Shown here: positions 8,501 to 16,327 of the stretch, one piece after another
How the letters are laid out: every line of letters begins with the position of its first letter
Numbering within the stretch: the stretch's first letter is position 1
Source: Deltaproteobacteria bacterium
GTDB taxonomy: Bacteria > Myxococcota > UBA796 > SXON01
DNA: 23,455 nt
Direction of reading: 5' to 3'
Assembly (NCBI GenBank): GCA_947483545.1
Contig: CANKNP010000029.1
Coordinates: forward strand, 1 to 23,455
Translations under genes and position numbers: made by a program
The notes under the pieces: model-generated
What the model was told of the DNA's origin: nothing
Databases searched by the model: none
The model's input: the letters and a program-made list of their open reading frames with translations, nothing else

Positions 8501-9085
8501 GCGGGGGATCTCGACACCGCCCAGGAGGAGCTGCAGCAGTCGGTCGTGCTTGCCCGCACGATCCCGACCCCCGGGGAGGAGCTGATCCCCGCGTGGATGC
8601 TGTCTCGGCTGTGCGCTGAGCGCGGGGACTTCGAGGCCTCCGGGAAGCTCGCCGAGGAGGCCGCGCGGGCGGCCGCTGTGTCGGACCCGGAGAAGTACAG
8701 CGCCGCCGTCGATGCGATGCGCGCAAGGCTCGCCGCGCGGTCCGGGGACGCCGACAAGGCCGAGAAGCTCATGGCGAAGGCCATCGCGACGATGCCCACG
8801 CTCCCGGTCTACCGCCGGGTGATGGTGCAGCTCCAGGTCGCCCGAGCCAGCTTCGCGATGGGGGATCGCGCCGCCGCGCTGACACACGCCCGGGCCGCCA
8901 CACACATGGCGAACATGCGGGGGTTTCGGTTGCTCGGCACGGAGGGGCTCGCGCTCACCGCCTCGTATGCGACAGGCGAGGAGCAGATCCGCGCCCGCTC
9001 CGAGCTGGACGAGTGGTGTACTGAGCTGATGGTGGCCGTGCCGTTGCGTTGGCAAGCGTCGTTGCGGCGCCGCCTGGGGTGTTGA
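5588..9085 (+). CDS. Ser/Thr protein kinase fused to AAA/STAND-type ATPase and TPR repeats
   Basis: 1165-residue cytoplasmic signalling protein. Residues about 28-290 are a complete PknB-like kinase: glycine loop GKGGMAHV (36-43), Lys57 in VAVK, Glu74, His151-Arg-Asp153 (HRDLKPSN), Asp171-Phe-Gly, SPEQ (198-201) and DLYSLG. All catalytic residues are present. After GAWLPPLVGRDEE (about 300-312) comes an AAA_16/STAND ATPase module with Walker A GPEGAGKT (335-342) and Walker B VVILVDDMHY (about 437-446). The rest, about 650-1165, is helical repeats of TPR/MalT type. There is no transmembrane segment. This architecture is common in Myxococcota and in PknK-like regulators, where the ATPase/TPR part senses protein or ligand partners; the target is unknown. 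The ATG at 5588 has no clear ribosome site. The 3' end overlaps the rhomboid gene, suggesting joint expression. Confidence 0.95.
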   Translation: MAEPTDTAADLTLDIGGMVLEPGARIGPYVFRRVAGKGGMAHVVLAHDPDGRPVAVKVLKANRVNTGLARFKREFRALARLRHPNVIRVDAYGDLWGHPYIAMEFVEGTDLHQLIHAFRGYLPADRWRRCEEILIDLCRALAYIHRRGLVHRDLKPSNILIDADGRCKLTDFGIVKDLDPAADLAQSTTLVGTWAYASPEQIQGQPIDHRSDLYSLGIMLFAMLTGRRPFVAKDLAGYLELHRGQSVPSPRDADPAVPEHLDEICVRLLKKLPRDRYRSAQEILFRLELDFETDAGEVVGAWLPPLVGRDEEEARIHDLVAGLADGKGRILLLEGPEGAGKTRLLDAVSQHVALLGLPCLRERVSQREGVVDVLLRLGVTLKRELGNRASNELSAALAGFQNGTTSEVESPAMNARERLQDALAAGLRRISDDGPVVILVDDMHYAPLPTLDGLVHLARLLGDRPILLVGTLRPDRAPPRLQSLRKGGLAGVIPETMEIPPLPRPAIAALVDSLLGAGKPAQALTERLFQETEGSPLFLTLFLQHLMGQGILERVGNPDRPDRVRWRLVSDVEEVVSGHLEIPPGVRQVVRARLQPLDPAERELAEAVAVCGREMELDVLLDVLDLDEDEAGSLLDDLEDVGIIRQRRVGEQVWLDLTHSKFGDVLYRELDIERRSFLHRRIAATLELRYRHDVQAAEAIGDHYRRAGEAGKAWHYLIAAALRLKDRSLVNEAMDLCDRATDVEDAARVDLAPEEFATSRQELLGIRASVYYIRGDWQDARDAAINALIITTPDERAALKLRVLLGRILRGLGDLEGAEQEVQGVLERAREQHHRDILADALIVLAGVAWSRGDLDTCEARAQEGLVLASGPALMDARANLLLALTAVQGSRGLLASAASGLSEAQTLLKELRNKPQRALALCNLAEVLLGQGDLNGAWAALGEALVEAQQAGHKVGEMAARSLRGATAFLAGDLDTAQEELQQSVVLARTIPTPGEELIPAWMLSRLCAERGDFEASGKLAEEAARAAAVSDPEKYSAAVDAMRARLAARSGDADKAEKLMAKAIATMPTLPVYRRVMVQLQVARASFAMGDRAAALTHARAATHMANMRGFRLLGTEGLALTASYATGEEQIRARSELDEWCTELMVAVPLRWQASLRRRLGC

Positions 9086-9861
9086 GCGGCGGCGGGGAGC
9101 CGCGAACGGACCGCGACAAGCTGAGGGTCTCCCGGCGATTCCAGACGGGGCTGTATTTTGCGCCGCGGGTCACCTTCGTCGTGCTAGCCGTGTTGGTAAT
9201 CCTGCATATCGGCACGGGGCTCTGGGACGTTGGCCACAATCGCTCGGGGTGGTTGGGCTTTCTAATCGGCGAGCGGAGCGACACCACGCTGATCGTTTGG
9301 GGGGCAAGGACGCGCTGGGCGATTCGGCGTGCCCAAGCCTGGCGGATGTTGTCCTACGGGGGGCTGCACGGAAACCTGCTTCACTTGGGGATGAACGGGC
9401 TTGCATTGGCCGGTTTGGGGCGGTTGACGGAGACCGTTTTCGGCGGGCGCCGGTTCTTGATGGTGCTGCTGGTGAGCGTGCTCGCCGGGGGTTGCGCGTC
9501 ACAGGCAGGGGGCGTGGAACTGTCGGTGGGTGTGTCGGGGGGGGTTTTTGGGTTGATGGGTGCTTTGGTGGCGTACGGATTTCGACATCGCCGGGCGTTG
9601 CCAGAGGAATTGCGCAGCCTGTTCGGACGCCAACTGTACCCCTGGGTCGCGCTCAATTTGCTGCTGGGGTTACCGCTGGCGGGGGTGGTGGATAATTTTG
9701 CGCACGTGGGCGGACTTGTGGCGGGGGCGATGCTGGGGCCGCTGCTGGCCGATCATCTGTTGGACAATCGGCGGGCGTCAGCCACGGGGGATCGCGTGGT
9801 GTTGGCGGTGAACGTTGCGTTGTTGGGTTGGGTGGGGTGGGGGGTGATTGGGCGCGCGTGA
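9049..9861 (+). CDS. Rhomboid-family intramembrane serine protease
   Basis: Up to 270 residues (TTG at 9049; GTG at 9079 or TTG at 9082 are equally possible starts, and all overlap or abut the kinase stop). Polytopic membrane protein with about six helices after a soluble N-terminus. It has the rhomboid histidine/asparagine helix (His107, His112, Asn116 in GGLHGNLLHLGMNG), the nucleophile motif GVSG (Ser163) and the catalytic His219 in DNFAHVGG. Ser163 and His219 form the dyad that cleaves membrane-embedded substrates. The substrate is unknown; overlap with the kinase gene suggests a shared pathway, which is inference. The stop codon is at 9859-9861 and touches the 31-bp copy of the purA end. 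Confidence 0.92.
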   Translation: MASVVAAPPGVLSGGGEPRTDRDKLRVSRRFQTGLYFAPRVTFVVLAVLVILHIGTGLWDVGHNRSGWLGFLIGERSDTTLIVWGARTRWAIRRAQAWRMLSYGGLHGNLLHLGMNGLALAGLGRLTETVFGGRRFLMVLLVSVLAGGCASQAGGVELSVGVSGGVFGLMGALVAYGFRHRRALPEELRSLFGRQLYPWVALNLLLGLPLAGVVDNFAHVGGLVAGAMLGPLLADHLLDNRRASATGDRVVLAVNVALLGWVGWGVIGRA

Positions 9862-9892
9862 GCTCACCTCCGGATCACCGACTCCCGCCCCG
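9862..9892. repeat. 31-bp direct repeat, left copy: displaced end of purA
   Basis: Identical over 31 bp to 14996-15026, which encodes the last nine residues and stop of purA on the minus strand. Here the same bases encode only an orphan tail ([12 protein letters not shown]) with no purA body upstream; the preceding in-frame stop is about 20 codons away. The copy starts directly after the rhomboid stop codon. See the matching right copy and the block between them. Confidence 0.95.
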
Positions 9893-9993
9893 AGGCCACC
9901 TCGCCCGCCTCCCACATCGACGATCACGACCTCGGGCCTGCAGAGCAGCCGGATAACGGTAGACCTCTGTGCACATCTCGACAGCGACATCTC

Positions 9994-10022
9994 TTGACGT
10001 TCGCGCACATCTACTTTACACG
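9994..10022 (+). promoter_or_regulatory. Candidate sigma-70-like promoter for the giant lipoprotein gene
   Basis: TTGACG at 9994-9999 is followed after 17 bp by TACACG at 10017-10022, in a locally AT-richer stretch. The -35 is close to consensus and the -10 is weak. It lies about 50 bp upstream of the ATG at 10074 and ends at the start of a GC-rich hairpin. Confidence 0.35.
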
Positions 10023-10051
10023 AGCCGGCCACCCCGCTTGCCGGCCGGCTC
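10022..10051 (+). promoter_or_regulatory. 9-bp inverted repeat in the leader of the giant lipoprotein gene
   Basis: GAGCCGGCC (10022-10030) and GGCCGGCTC (10043-10051) are perfect complements around a 12-nt loop. If the promoter at 9994 is real, the hairpin would form at the very 5' end of the transcript, 22 bp before the start codon. It could stabilise the mRNA, act as an attenuator, or be an operator. No T-tract follows. Confidence 0.5.
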
Positions 10052-10073
10052 TCGCCGTCCCGTGGAGTCCCAG

Positions 10074-13000
10074 ATGCTTCGTCTGTCCCTGCCGCTCTCC
10101 CTCGCCCTCCTGCTGTCCACCTCGTCCACCACCGGATGCAGCACCAAGGATCAAGAGGACACCGGCCGCCCGCCCGCCGACACCGATACGGACACCGATA
10201 CAGACACAGACACCGATACGGACACAGACACAGACACAGACACAGACACAGACACAGACACCCCCGACCCGGACGCCGACGGCGATGGCTACACGGCTTC
10301 GGAAGACTGCGACGACGCGGACGGGACGGTCCACCCCGGTGCCGGCGAGACCTGCAACGGGGTAGACACCAATTGCTCGGGGGACGAAGATGACGCCACC
10401 AACACCAGCACGTGGTACTACGACGGCGACGACGACGGCGCTGGGGACGCCGATGAGAGCGTAGAGGCGTGCGAGCCCCCGGCCGGCTATCTGGCCGATG
10501 ACACGGACTGCGATGACGGGGACGCAGAGTACTACCCGGGTGCTCCGGAGACGTGCAGCGACCCGGAGGACTTCAACTGCGACGGTTCAACCGGCTATGC
10601 CGACGCCGACGGGGATGGCTGGGCCGCCTGCGTGGAGTGCGACGACGCCGACGCGGCGATCAGCCCCGATGCGGTGGAACTGTGCGACGACGCCGACGTG
10701 GACGAAGACTGCTCGGGGACGGCCGACGACGACGACAGCGGCGTGGACGCCAGCAGTTGGACGGACTGGTACCGGGACTCCGACAGTGATGGATACGGCG
10801 ATGTCACGAACTCGTTGCACATCCAACAGTGCGAGCAGCCTACCGGCTACGTGAGCGAAGTCGGCGACTGCGACAATTACGACGCAGACCGCAGCCCAGG
10901 TGAGACTGAGGTTTGTGACGAGGACGACGTCGATGAGGACTGTGACGGCGACGCCGACGACTCGGATGCCTCGACCAGCCCCCTGTCGTGGGTGACCTTC
11001 TACGCGGACAGTGATGAGGACGGCTACGGAAATCCGAGCCGCTCCGTCGAGCAGTGTGGGGTACCCTCCGGCTACACCGAGAACTTCGCGGACTGCGACG
11101 ACACAGACGCCACGATCAGCCCGGCTGCGAGTGAGGTCTGTGACGACGCAGACGGCGACGAGGACTGCGACGGCCTCATCGACGAAGGGGACACCGATGT
11201 GACTGGCACGACGACCTACTACGCAGACGAAGACGGCGACTCCTACGGGGATCCGACGTTCTCCGTCGAGACGTGTGACGCTCCTCCGGGCTACGTCGTC
11301 AACTATGGGGATTGCGACGATACTTCCTCCACGATAAAGCCCGGCGGCACCGAGGTGTGTGACGCCGACGACACCGACGAAGACTGTGACACGGATGCGG
11401 ACGACGCGGACCCCAGCGCCGTAGGAAAGACCGACTGGTACCAGGACTCCGACTCGGATGCCTACGGAGGGACCAACACCACCCCGGCCTGCGACCAGCC
11501 GTCCGGCTACGCGGCCATGGGCGGCGATTGTGACGACACGAGCGGCGGCATCCATCCCGGCGCCATCGAGATCTGCGATGGCGATGACACCGACGAGGAC
11601 TGTGATGGCGACTCCGACGACTCGGATGTGTCCACCAGCCCCCTGTCGTGGGTGACGTTCTACGCGGACAGTGATGCGGACGGCTACGGAGATCCAGGCC
11701 GCTCCGTCGAGCAGTGTGAGGTCCCCTCGGGCTACACTGAGGACTTCGCGGACTGCGACGACACCGATGCCACGATCAGCCCAGCCGCGAGTGAGGTCTG
11801 CGACGACGCTGACAGCGACGAGGACTGTGACGGCCTCACCGACGACGACGACACCGAGGTCACCGGCACGACGACGTACTACGCGGACGTGGACGGCGAC
11901 TCCTACGGGGACGTTGGGGCACCGTCGTGGTTTTGCAACGCGGAGGCTGGCTTTCAGGCCAGCTTCGGCGACTGTGAGGACGGAGACGACACGGTCCACC
12001 CCGGGGCTGCTGAGACCTGGTACGACGGGTTGGACCAGGATTGTTCCGGCGGCTCGGACTACGACCAGGACGGGGATGGCGTGGAGTTGGACGGTTCAGG
12101 CGGCGAGGACTGCGACGATGTCGATGCCGCCGTCTTCCCCGGCGCTGCGGAGGTTTGTGGCGACGGTGTGGATGATGACTGCGACGGGGCGGACGCATCG
12201 TGCTCCGGGGGCCACGTGGACTATACGACGACCTACGGCAGCACCATGATCGCCATCGAAGCCGGCACGTTCACGATGGGCGGGGGTGCTGGGGACCCGG
12301 ACTCTGTATACGTCGATCATGAGGTGACGCTGACGCATGCCTTCTGGATTGGGGAGACGGAGATCACCCGGGGGCAGTGGGAGTCCTACGCGGTGAACGC
12401 GGGGTGGACGTATACGTCGATAAGCGACGGCTTCCCCTGCACCACATCCACGACGACCGCAGATTGCCCAGCGGACGCGATCAGTTGGTACGACGTAGCG
12501 AAGTACGCGAACGCGCTCTCCACGGCGGAGGGCTACGCGAGCTGCTACACGAGCGATGGCACGGATCTTGCCGCCGCATATCTGACGAATCCGTACTCGT
12601 GTCCGGGCTACCGGATGCCGACCGAGGCGGAGTGGGAGTACGCCGCGCGTGCGGGGGAGGACACGCTGTACGCCGGGTCGGATACCCTGAACGATGTGGC
12701 GTGGAACTACTACAACGCCTACTCGCTGGGCACTTACGCTCATGAGGTGGCAACGTTGGCCCCGAACGCCTGGGGGCTCTACGACATGGGCGGGAACCTC
12801 TACGAGTGGACGGATGACTGGTATGCGGCCAACTACGGCGGCTACGGTTCGGGGGCCTCGGCGAGCGATCCGCCTGGTCCGACAGCAGGCTCCTATCGCG
12901 TCGCCCGGGACGGCAGCTGGTACGACGACGGCTCCCGTCAGCGGGTCGCCAACCGCAGCACCCAAACCCCCAGCGCCGCCATGAACAACATCGGTGCCCG

Positions 13001-14465
13001 CCTTTTGAGGTCGTCCCTCTCAACCACGAACTCTCCCCCATCTACACCCATAGTGTCCATCTCCCCCCTCTCTCCAACCGAAGCCGATGATCTGTTCTGC
13101 ACCGCTTCCGGCTCTGTCGATCCCGATGGGGACACGGTCACCTACTCTTACAGTTGGACCGTGGACGGCACCGATGCTGGGATCACCGCGGATACCGTCC
13201 CGGCAACATCGACAGGCCCGGACGAGGTTTGGACGTGCAGCGTTGTCGCTTCCGATGGCACCGCTCGGAGTGCGGCGGCCACAGCCAGTGCGACCACCGC
13301 CATCGACTACGATCAGGACGGCGATGGGTACACCTCCGAGGAGTACGGCGGCACGGACTGCGACGACACCGCCGCCAACGCGTACCCGGGCCATGTGGAG
13401 ACGGCGTCGGATGGCATCGACAATGACTGTGACGGGTTGCTTGATGAAACCGATTCCTGGCACTACGAGTCCGTGGACGTCTCGGGCTCGACCGGCCAGT
13501 TCGCCGCACTGGCCCTCGATTCCAGCGACGTCCCGCATGTCGCCTTTGAAAATTCCTCCGATTACCTGGTATACGCAACGAAGGGCTCCTTTGGTTGGTC
13601 CAGCACTACGCTCAACAGCTCCAGTTCCCTTTCGCTGCACGACATCAGCGTCCAGGTGGACAGCGCCGAGAACATCGTGGTCGGCTACACCGACACTTAC
13701 AGCGACGACCTGCTGCTGTTGGTCAAATCGAGTTCCTGGTCGAGCACCACGTTGGACTCAAGCACGTACAGCTCCACCCACTACACCTACGATGACGGCG
13801 AGTTGGCGATGTGCAAGGACACGGCCGACGCGCTGCATCTGTTCTACAGCGACGGGCCTACGGAGTCCGTGCTGCACGGGGCATCGACGGCGTCGTACTC
13901 GTTCGCCACGGCATCGACGTCAAGCCCCATCGTCATGGCCTGCGCAGCGGATCCTGTGGGCGGGGGCGTCGGCCTTGCGGTGCTGGACGGCGACTCCGAC
14001 TCGATCGAATTCGTATACGTGACGAGCACCGGCGCTGTCTCGCGCTCGACGGTGGATGGGTCGGGCGACATCCGGTACGCGGTGGATCTGGTGTTCGACT
14101 CCTCGGGAACTCCGTACGTGTACTACTACGACGACGACGCCTCGGCGCTCAAGGAGGGGACCTACGCGGGAAGTGCTTGGACGACGAGGACGCTGGACAC
14201 GATCTCCGGCTGGTGGATCCATGACATTGAGGTCGAGATCGACCCTTACGACGGGTTCCACGTCGCGTATACGGAGGAGTACAGCTACGACTACACGGCC
14301 ACCTACCTGTACTCCGCTGACGGGTCATCGTGGTCCTCGGAGGCGATCGGTCAGAGTGGGGACAGCCCAGAGTCCATCTCCATGGTGCTCGACGGGGCCG
14401 GGCTCCCGCACATGGTCTACTACGACGAGGGGGATCAGGATGTCGTTTATGGGTACTACTATTGA
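10074..14465 (+). CDS. Giant lipoprotein: MopE-type module array, FGE-like domain, Ig-like domain, beta-propeller
   Basis: 1463 residues from the ATG at 10074, which has a GGAG ribosome site 6 bp upstream and opens a clear lipoprotein leader (MLRLSLPLSLALLLSTSSTTGC, Cys22). Next come an Asp-Thr linker (36-63) and ten Asp/Cys-rich MopE-type modules (about 66-712; pattern Y-x-D-x-D-x-D-G-Y-G-D ... DCDD ... E-x-C-D ... DEDCDG). An FGE-sulfatase/SUMF1-like domain follows (about 715-982; GTFTMGG, MPTEAEWEYAAR, NLYEWTDDWY). Then an Ig/PKD-like domain (about 985-1078), an eleventh MopE module (about 1079-1128), and a Ser/Tyr/Asp-rich beta-propeller-like region to the end. The FGE part lacks the Cys pair of true formylglycine-generating enzymes, so it is probably structural or ligand-binding. 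GC content in the C-terminal third looks lower than in neighbouring genes. Likely a Ca-loaded outer-surface protein; ligand unknown. Confidence 0.88.
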   Translation: MLRLSLPLSLALLLSTSSTTGCSTKDQEDTGRPPADTDTDTDTDTDTDTDTDTDTDTDTDTDTPDPDADGDGYTASEDCDDADGTVHPGAGETCNGVDTNCSGDEDDATNTSTWYYDGDDDGAGDADESVEACEPPAGYLADDTDCDDGDAEYYPGAPETCSDPEDFNCDGSTGYADADGDGWAACVECDDADAAISPDAVELCDDADVDEDCSGTADDDDSGVDASSWTDWYRDSDSDGYGDVTNSLHIQQCEQPTGYVSEVGDCDNYDADRSPGETEVCDEDDVDEDCDGDADDSDASTSPLSWVTFYADSDEDGYGNPSRSVEQCGVPSGYTENFADCDDTDATISPAASEVCDDADGDEDCDGLIDEGDTDVTGTTTYYADEDGDSYGDPTFSVETCDAPPGYVVNYGDCDDTSSTIKPGGTEVCDADDTDEDCDTDADDADPSAVGKTDWYQDSDSDAYGGTNTTPACDQPSGYAAMGGDCDDTSGGIHPGAIEICDGDDTDEDCDGDSDDSDVSTSPLSWVTFYADSDADGYGDPGRSVEQCEVPSGYTEDFADCDDTDATISPAASEVCDDADSDEDCDGLTDDDDTEVTGTTTYYADVDGDSYGDVGAPSWFCNAEAGFQASFGDCEDGDDTVHPGAAETWYDGLDQDCSGGSDYDQDGDGVELDGSGGEDCDDVDAAVFPGAAEVCGDGVDDDCDGADASCSGGHVDYTTTYGSTMIAIEAGTFTMGGGAGDPDSVYVDHEVTLTHAFWIGETEITRGQWESYAVNAGWTYTSISDGFPCTTSTTTADCPADAISWYDVAKYANALSTAEGYASCYTSDGTDLAAAYLTNPYSCPGYRMPTEAEWEYAARAGEDTLYAGSDTLNDVAWNYYNAYSLGTYAHEVATLAPNAWGLYDMGGNLYEWTDDWYAANYGGYGSGASASDPPGPTAGSYRVARDGSWYDDGSRQRVANRSTQTPSAAMNNIGARLLRSSLSTTNSPPSTPIVSISPLSPTEADDLFCTASGSVDPDGDTVTYSYSWTVDGTDAGITADTVPATSTGPDEVWTCSVVASDGTARSAAATASATTAIDYDQDGDGYTSEEYGGTDCDDTAANAYPGHVETASDGIDNDCDGLLDETDSWHYESVDVSGSTGQFAALALDSSDVPHVAFENSSDYLVYATKGSFGWSSTTLNSSSSLSLHDISVQVDSAENIVVGYTDTYSDDLLLLVKSSSWSSTTLDSSTYSSTHYTYDDGELAMCKDTADALHLFYSDGPTESVLHGASTASYSFATASTSSPIVMACAADPVGGGVGLAVLDGDSDSIEFVYVTSTGAVSRSTVDGSGDIRYAVDLVFDSSGTPYVYYYDDDASALKEGTYAGSAWTTRTLDTISGWWIHDIEVEIDPYDGFHVAYTEEYSYDYTATYLYSADGSSWSSEAIGQSGDSPESISMVLDGAGLPHMVYYDEGDQDVVYGYYY
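10179..10262 (+). repeat. Hexanucleotide repeat (GAYACN) x14 encoding an Asp-Thr linker
   Basis: Fourteen consecutive 6-bp units (GACACC, GATACG, GACACA...) encode Asp-Thr dipeptides just after the lipid-anchored Cys. The last six full GACACA units are identical, so recent slippage is plausible. Copy changes keep the frame and alter the stalk length between membrane anchor and folded domains. Confidence 0.97.
10967..11911 (+). repeat. Higher-order duplication inside the MopE array, offset 660 bp
   Basis: 10967-11251 and 11627-11911 align without gaps at an offset of 660 bp and differ at only scattered positions. At protein level, modules 4-5-6 (DWY / TFYADSD / TTYYAD starts) are copied as modules 7-8-9, with 5 and 8 nearly identical. 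This shows the array grew by block duplication of three modules. Confidence 0.88.
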
Positions 14466-14501
14466 ACGTCCTTCCCGTTCCTAATGGCCAGATGACCCTC
14501 T

Positions 14502-14518
14502 CGCTGCGATCATCAGCG
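14502..14518 (+). terminator. Weak hairpin after the giant lipoprotein gene
   Basis: CGCTG/CAGCG arms (14502-14506, 14514-14518) about 40 bp after the stop; no T-tract. Only a tentative terminator. Confidence 0.2.
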
Positions 14519-14535
14519 GTTGGTGCTGTGCCGGG

Positions 14536-14907
14536 GTGGAGCACCGGCCGCCTCATCCCATCTTTCCGCTCCCTTCCGCTCCTCACGTTGACGGCCCTCG
14601 TGCTGACAGCCCGCTGATCTCCAAGGCCGATCTGGGCGGCCGCACCGACGTGGACGCCGACTGCAACGATGACGACCCGACGATTTTGGCCGGTGCCACG
14701 GACGCCCCCTCAGATGACGTGGACGCCGACTGCGCCGGAGGCTTCGACAACGACGCGGACGGCGACACTTTTGACGACGCAGCGCACGAAGGCGACGACT
14801 GCAACGACACCGCTCCAGCCGTGCACCCCGGAACGGACGAGGTCTGCGACGGTCTGGACGACGACTGCGATGGTACAACAGCTGGCGTTCCGCCGTCTCG
14901 TTCGTGA
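14536..14907 (+). pseudogene. Decayed MopE-motif lipoprotein gene
   Basis: The frame from 14536 to 14907 encodes MopE-type sequence in its second half (DVDADCNDDD, DNDADGDTFDD, DDCNDT, VHPG, VCDGLDDDCDG), but its N-terminus is a non-leader Pro-rich stretch. A good lipoprotein-like hydrophobic leader (RSLPLLTLTALVLTA) is encoded by the neighbouring frame just before 14615 and then hits a stop. This suggests a frameshift between leader and body. The 3' end runs into an antisense fragment of an adenylate-cyclase-like gene instead of a normal C-terminus. It lies inside the block bounded by the 31-bp repeats. It could still be translated from the GTG at 14536, but that is unlikely to give a secreted protein. 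Confidence 0.6.
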
Positions 14908-14943
14908 CATCCAACGTCACCGTGCCTGTGCGGACCTCGGAGC
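14873..14943 (-). pseudogene. Fragment of a DUF5939-type adenylate cyclase gene
   Basis: On the minus strand this 71-bp stretch encodes SEVRTGTVTLDVTN followed by ETAERQLLY. The intact cyclase of this window has SEIRAGTVTLDVTN followed by GTADRQRVF (residues about 369-391). Sixteen of 23 positions are identical, including the run GTVTLDVTN. No other part of the gene is visible: neither the catalytic domain nor the start. It is a relic of a paralogue, now overlapping antisense the end of the decayed MopE gene. Confidence 0.72.
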
Positions 14944-14995
14944 AACACCCACCCCGACCGGGGAGCCCTGAAGGCTCGGGACGACATCTAAACGG

Positions 14996-16314
<1,319 letters not shown>

Positions 16315-16327
16315 CTACGTTCCGGGG

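Noticed and set aside
7190..9055. Minus-strand open frame of about 620 codons opposite the kinase
   Set aside because: Typical GC-skew shadow of the TPR-coding frame; the plus strand has full kinase and ATPase motifs.
9778..10032. Minus-strand small frame between rhomboid and the giant gene
   Set aside because: It only reads through the 31-bp repeat in the wrong frame relative to purA and has no further coding signal.
10179..10262. Hexanucleotide repeat as an on/off phase-variation switch
   Set aside because: Unit length is a multiple of three, so slippage alters length but does not break the frame.
12216..13020. Active formylglycine-generating enzyme or sulfatase modifier
   Set aside because: The conserved Cys pair at the C-terminal active site is missing and no sulfatase gene is nearby.
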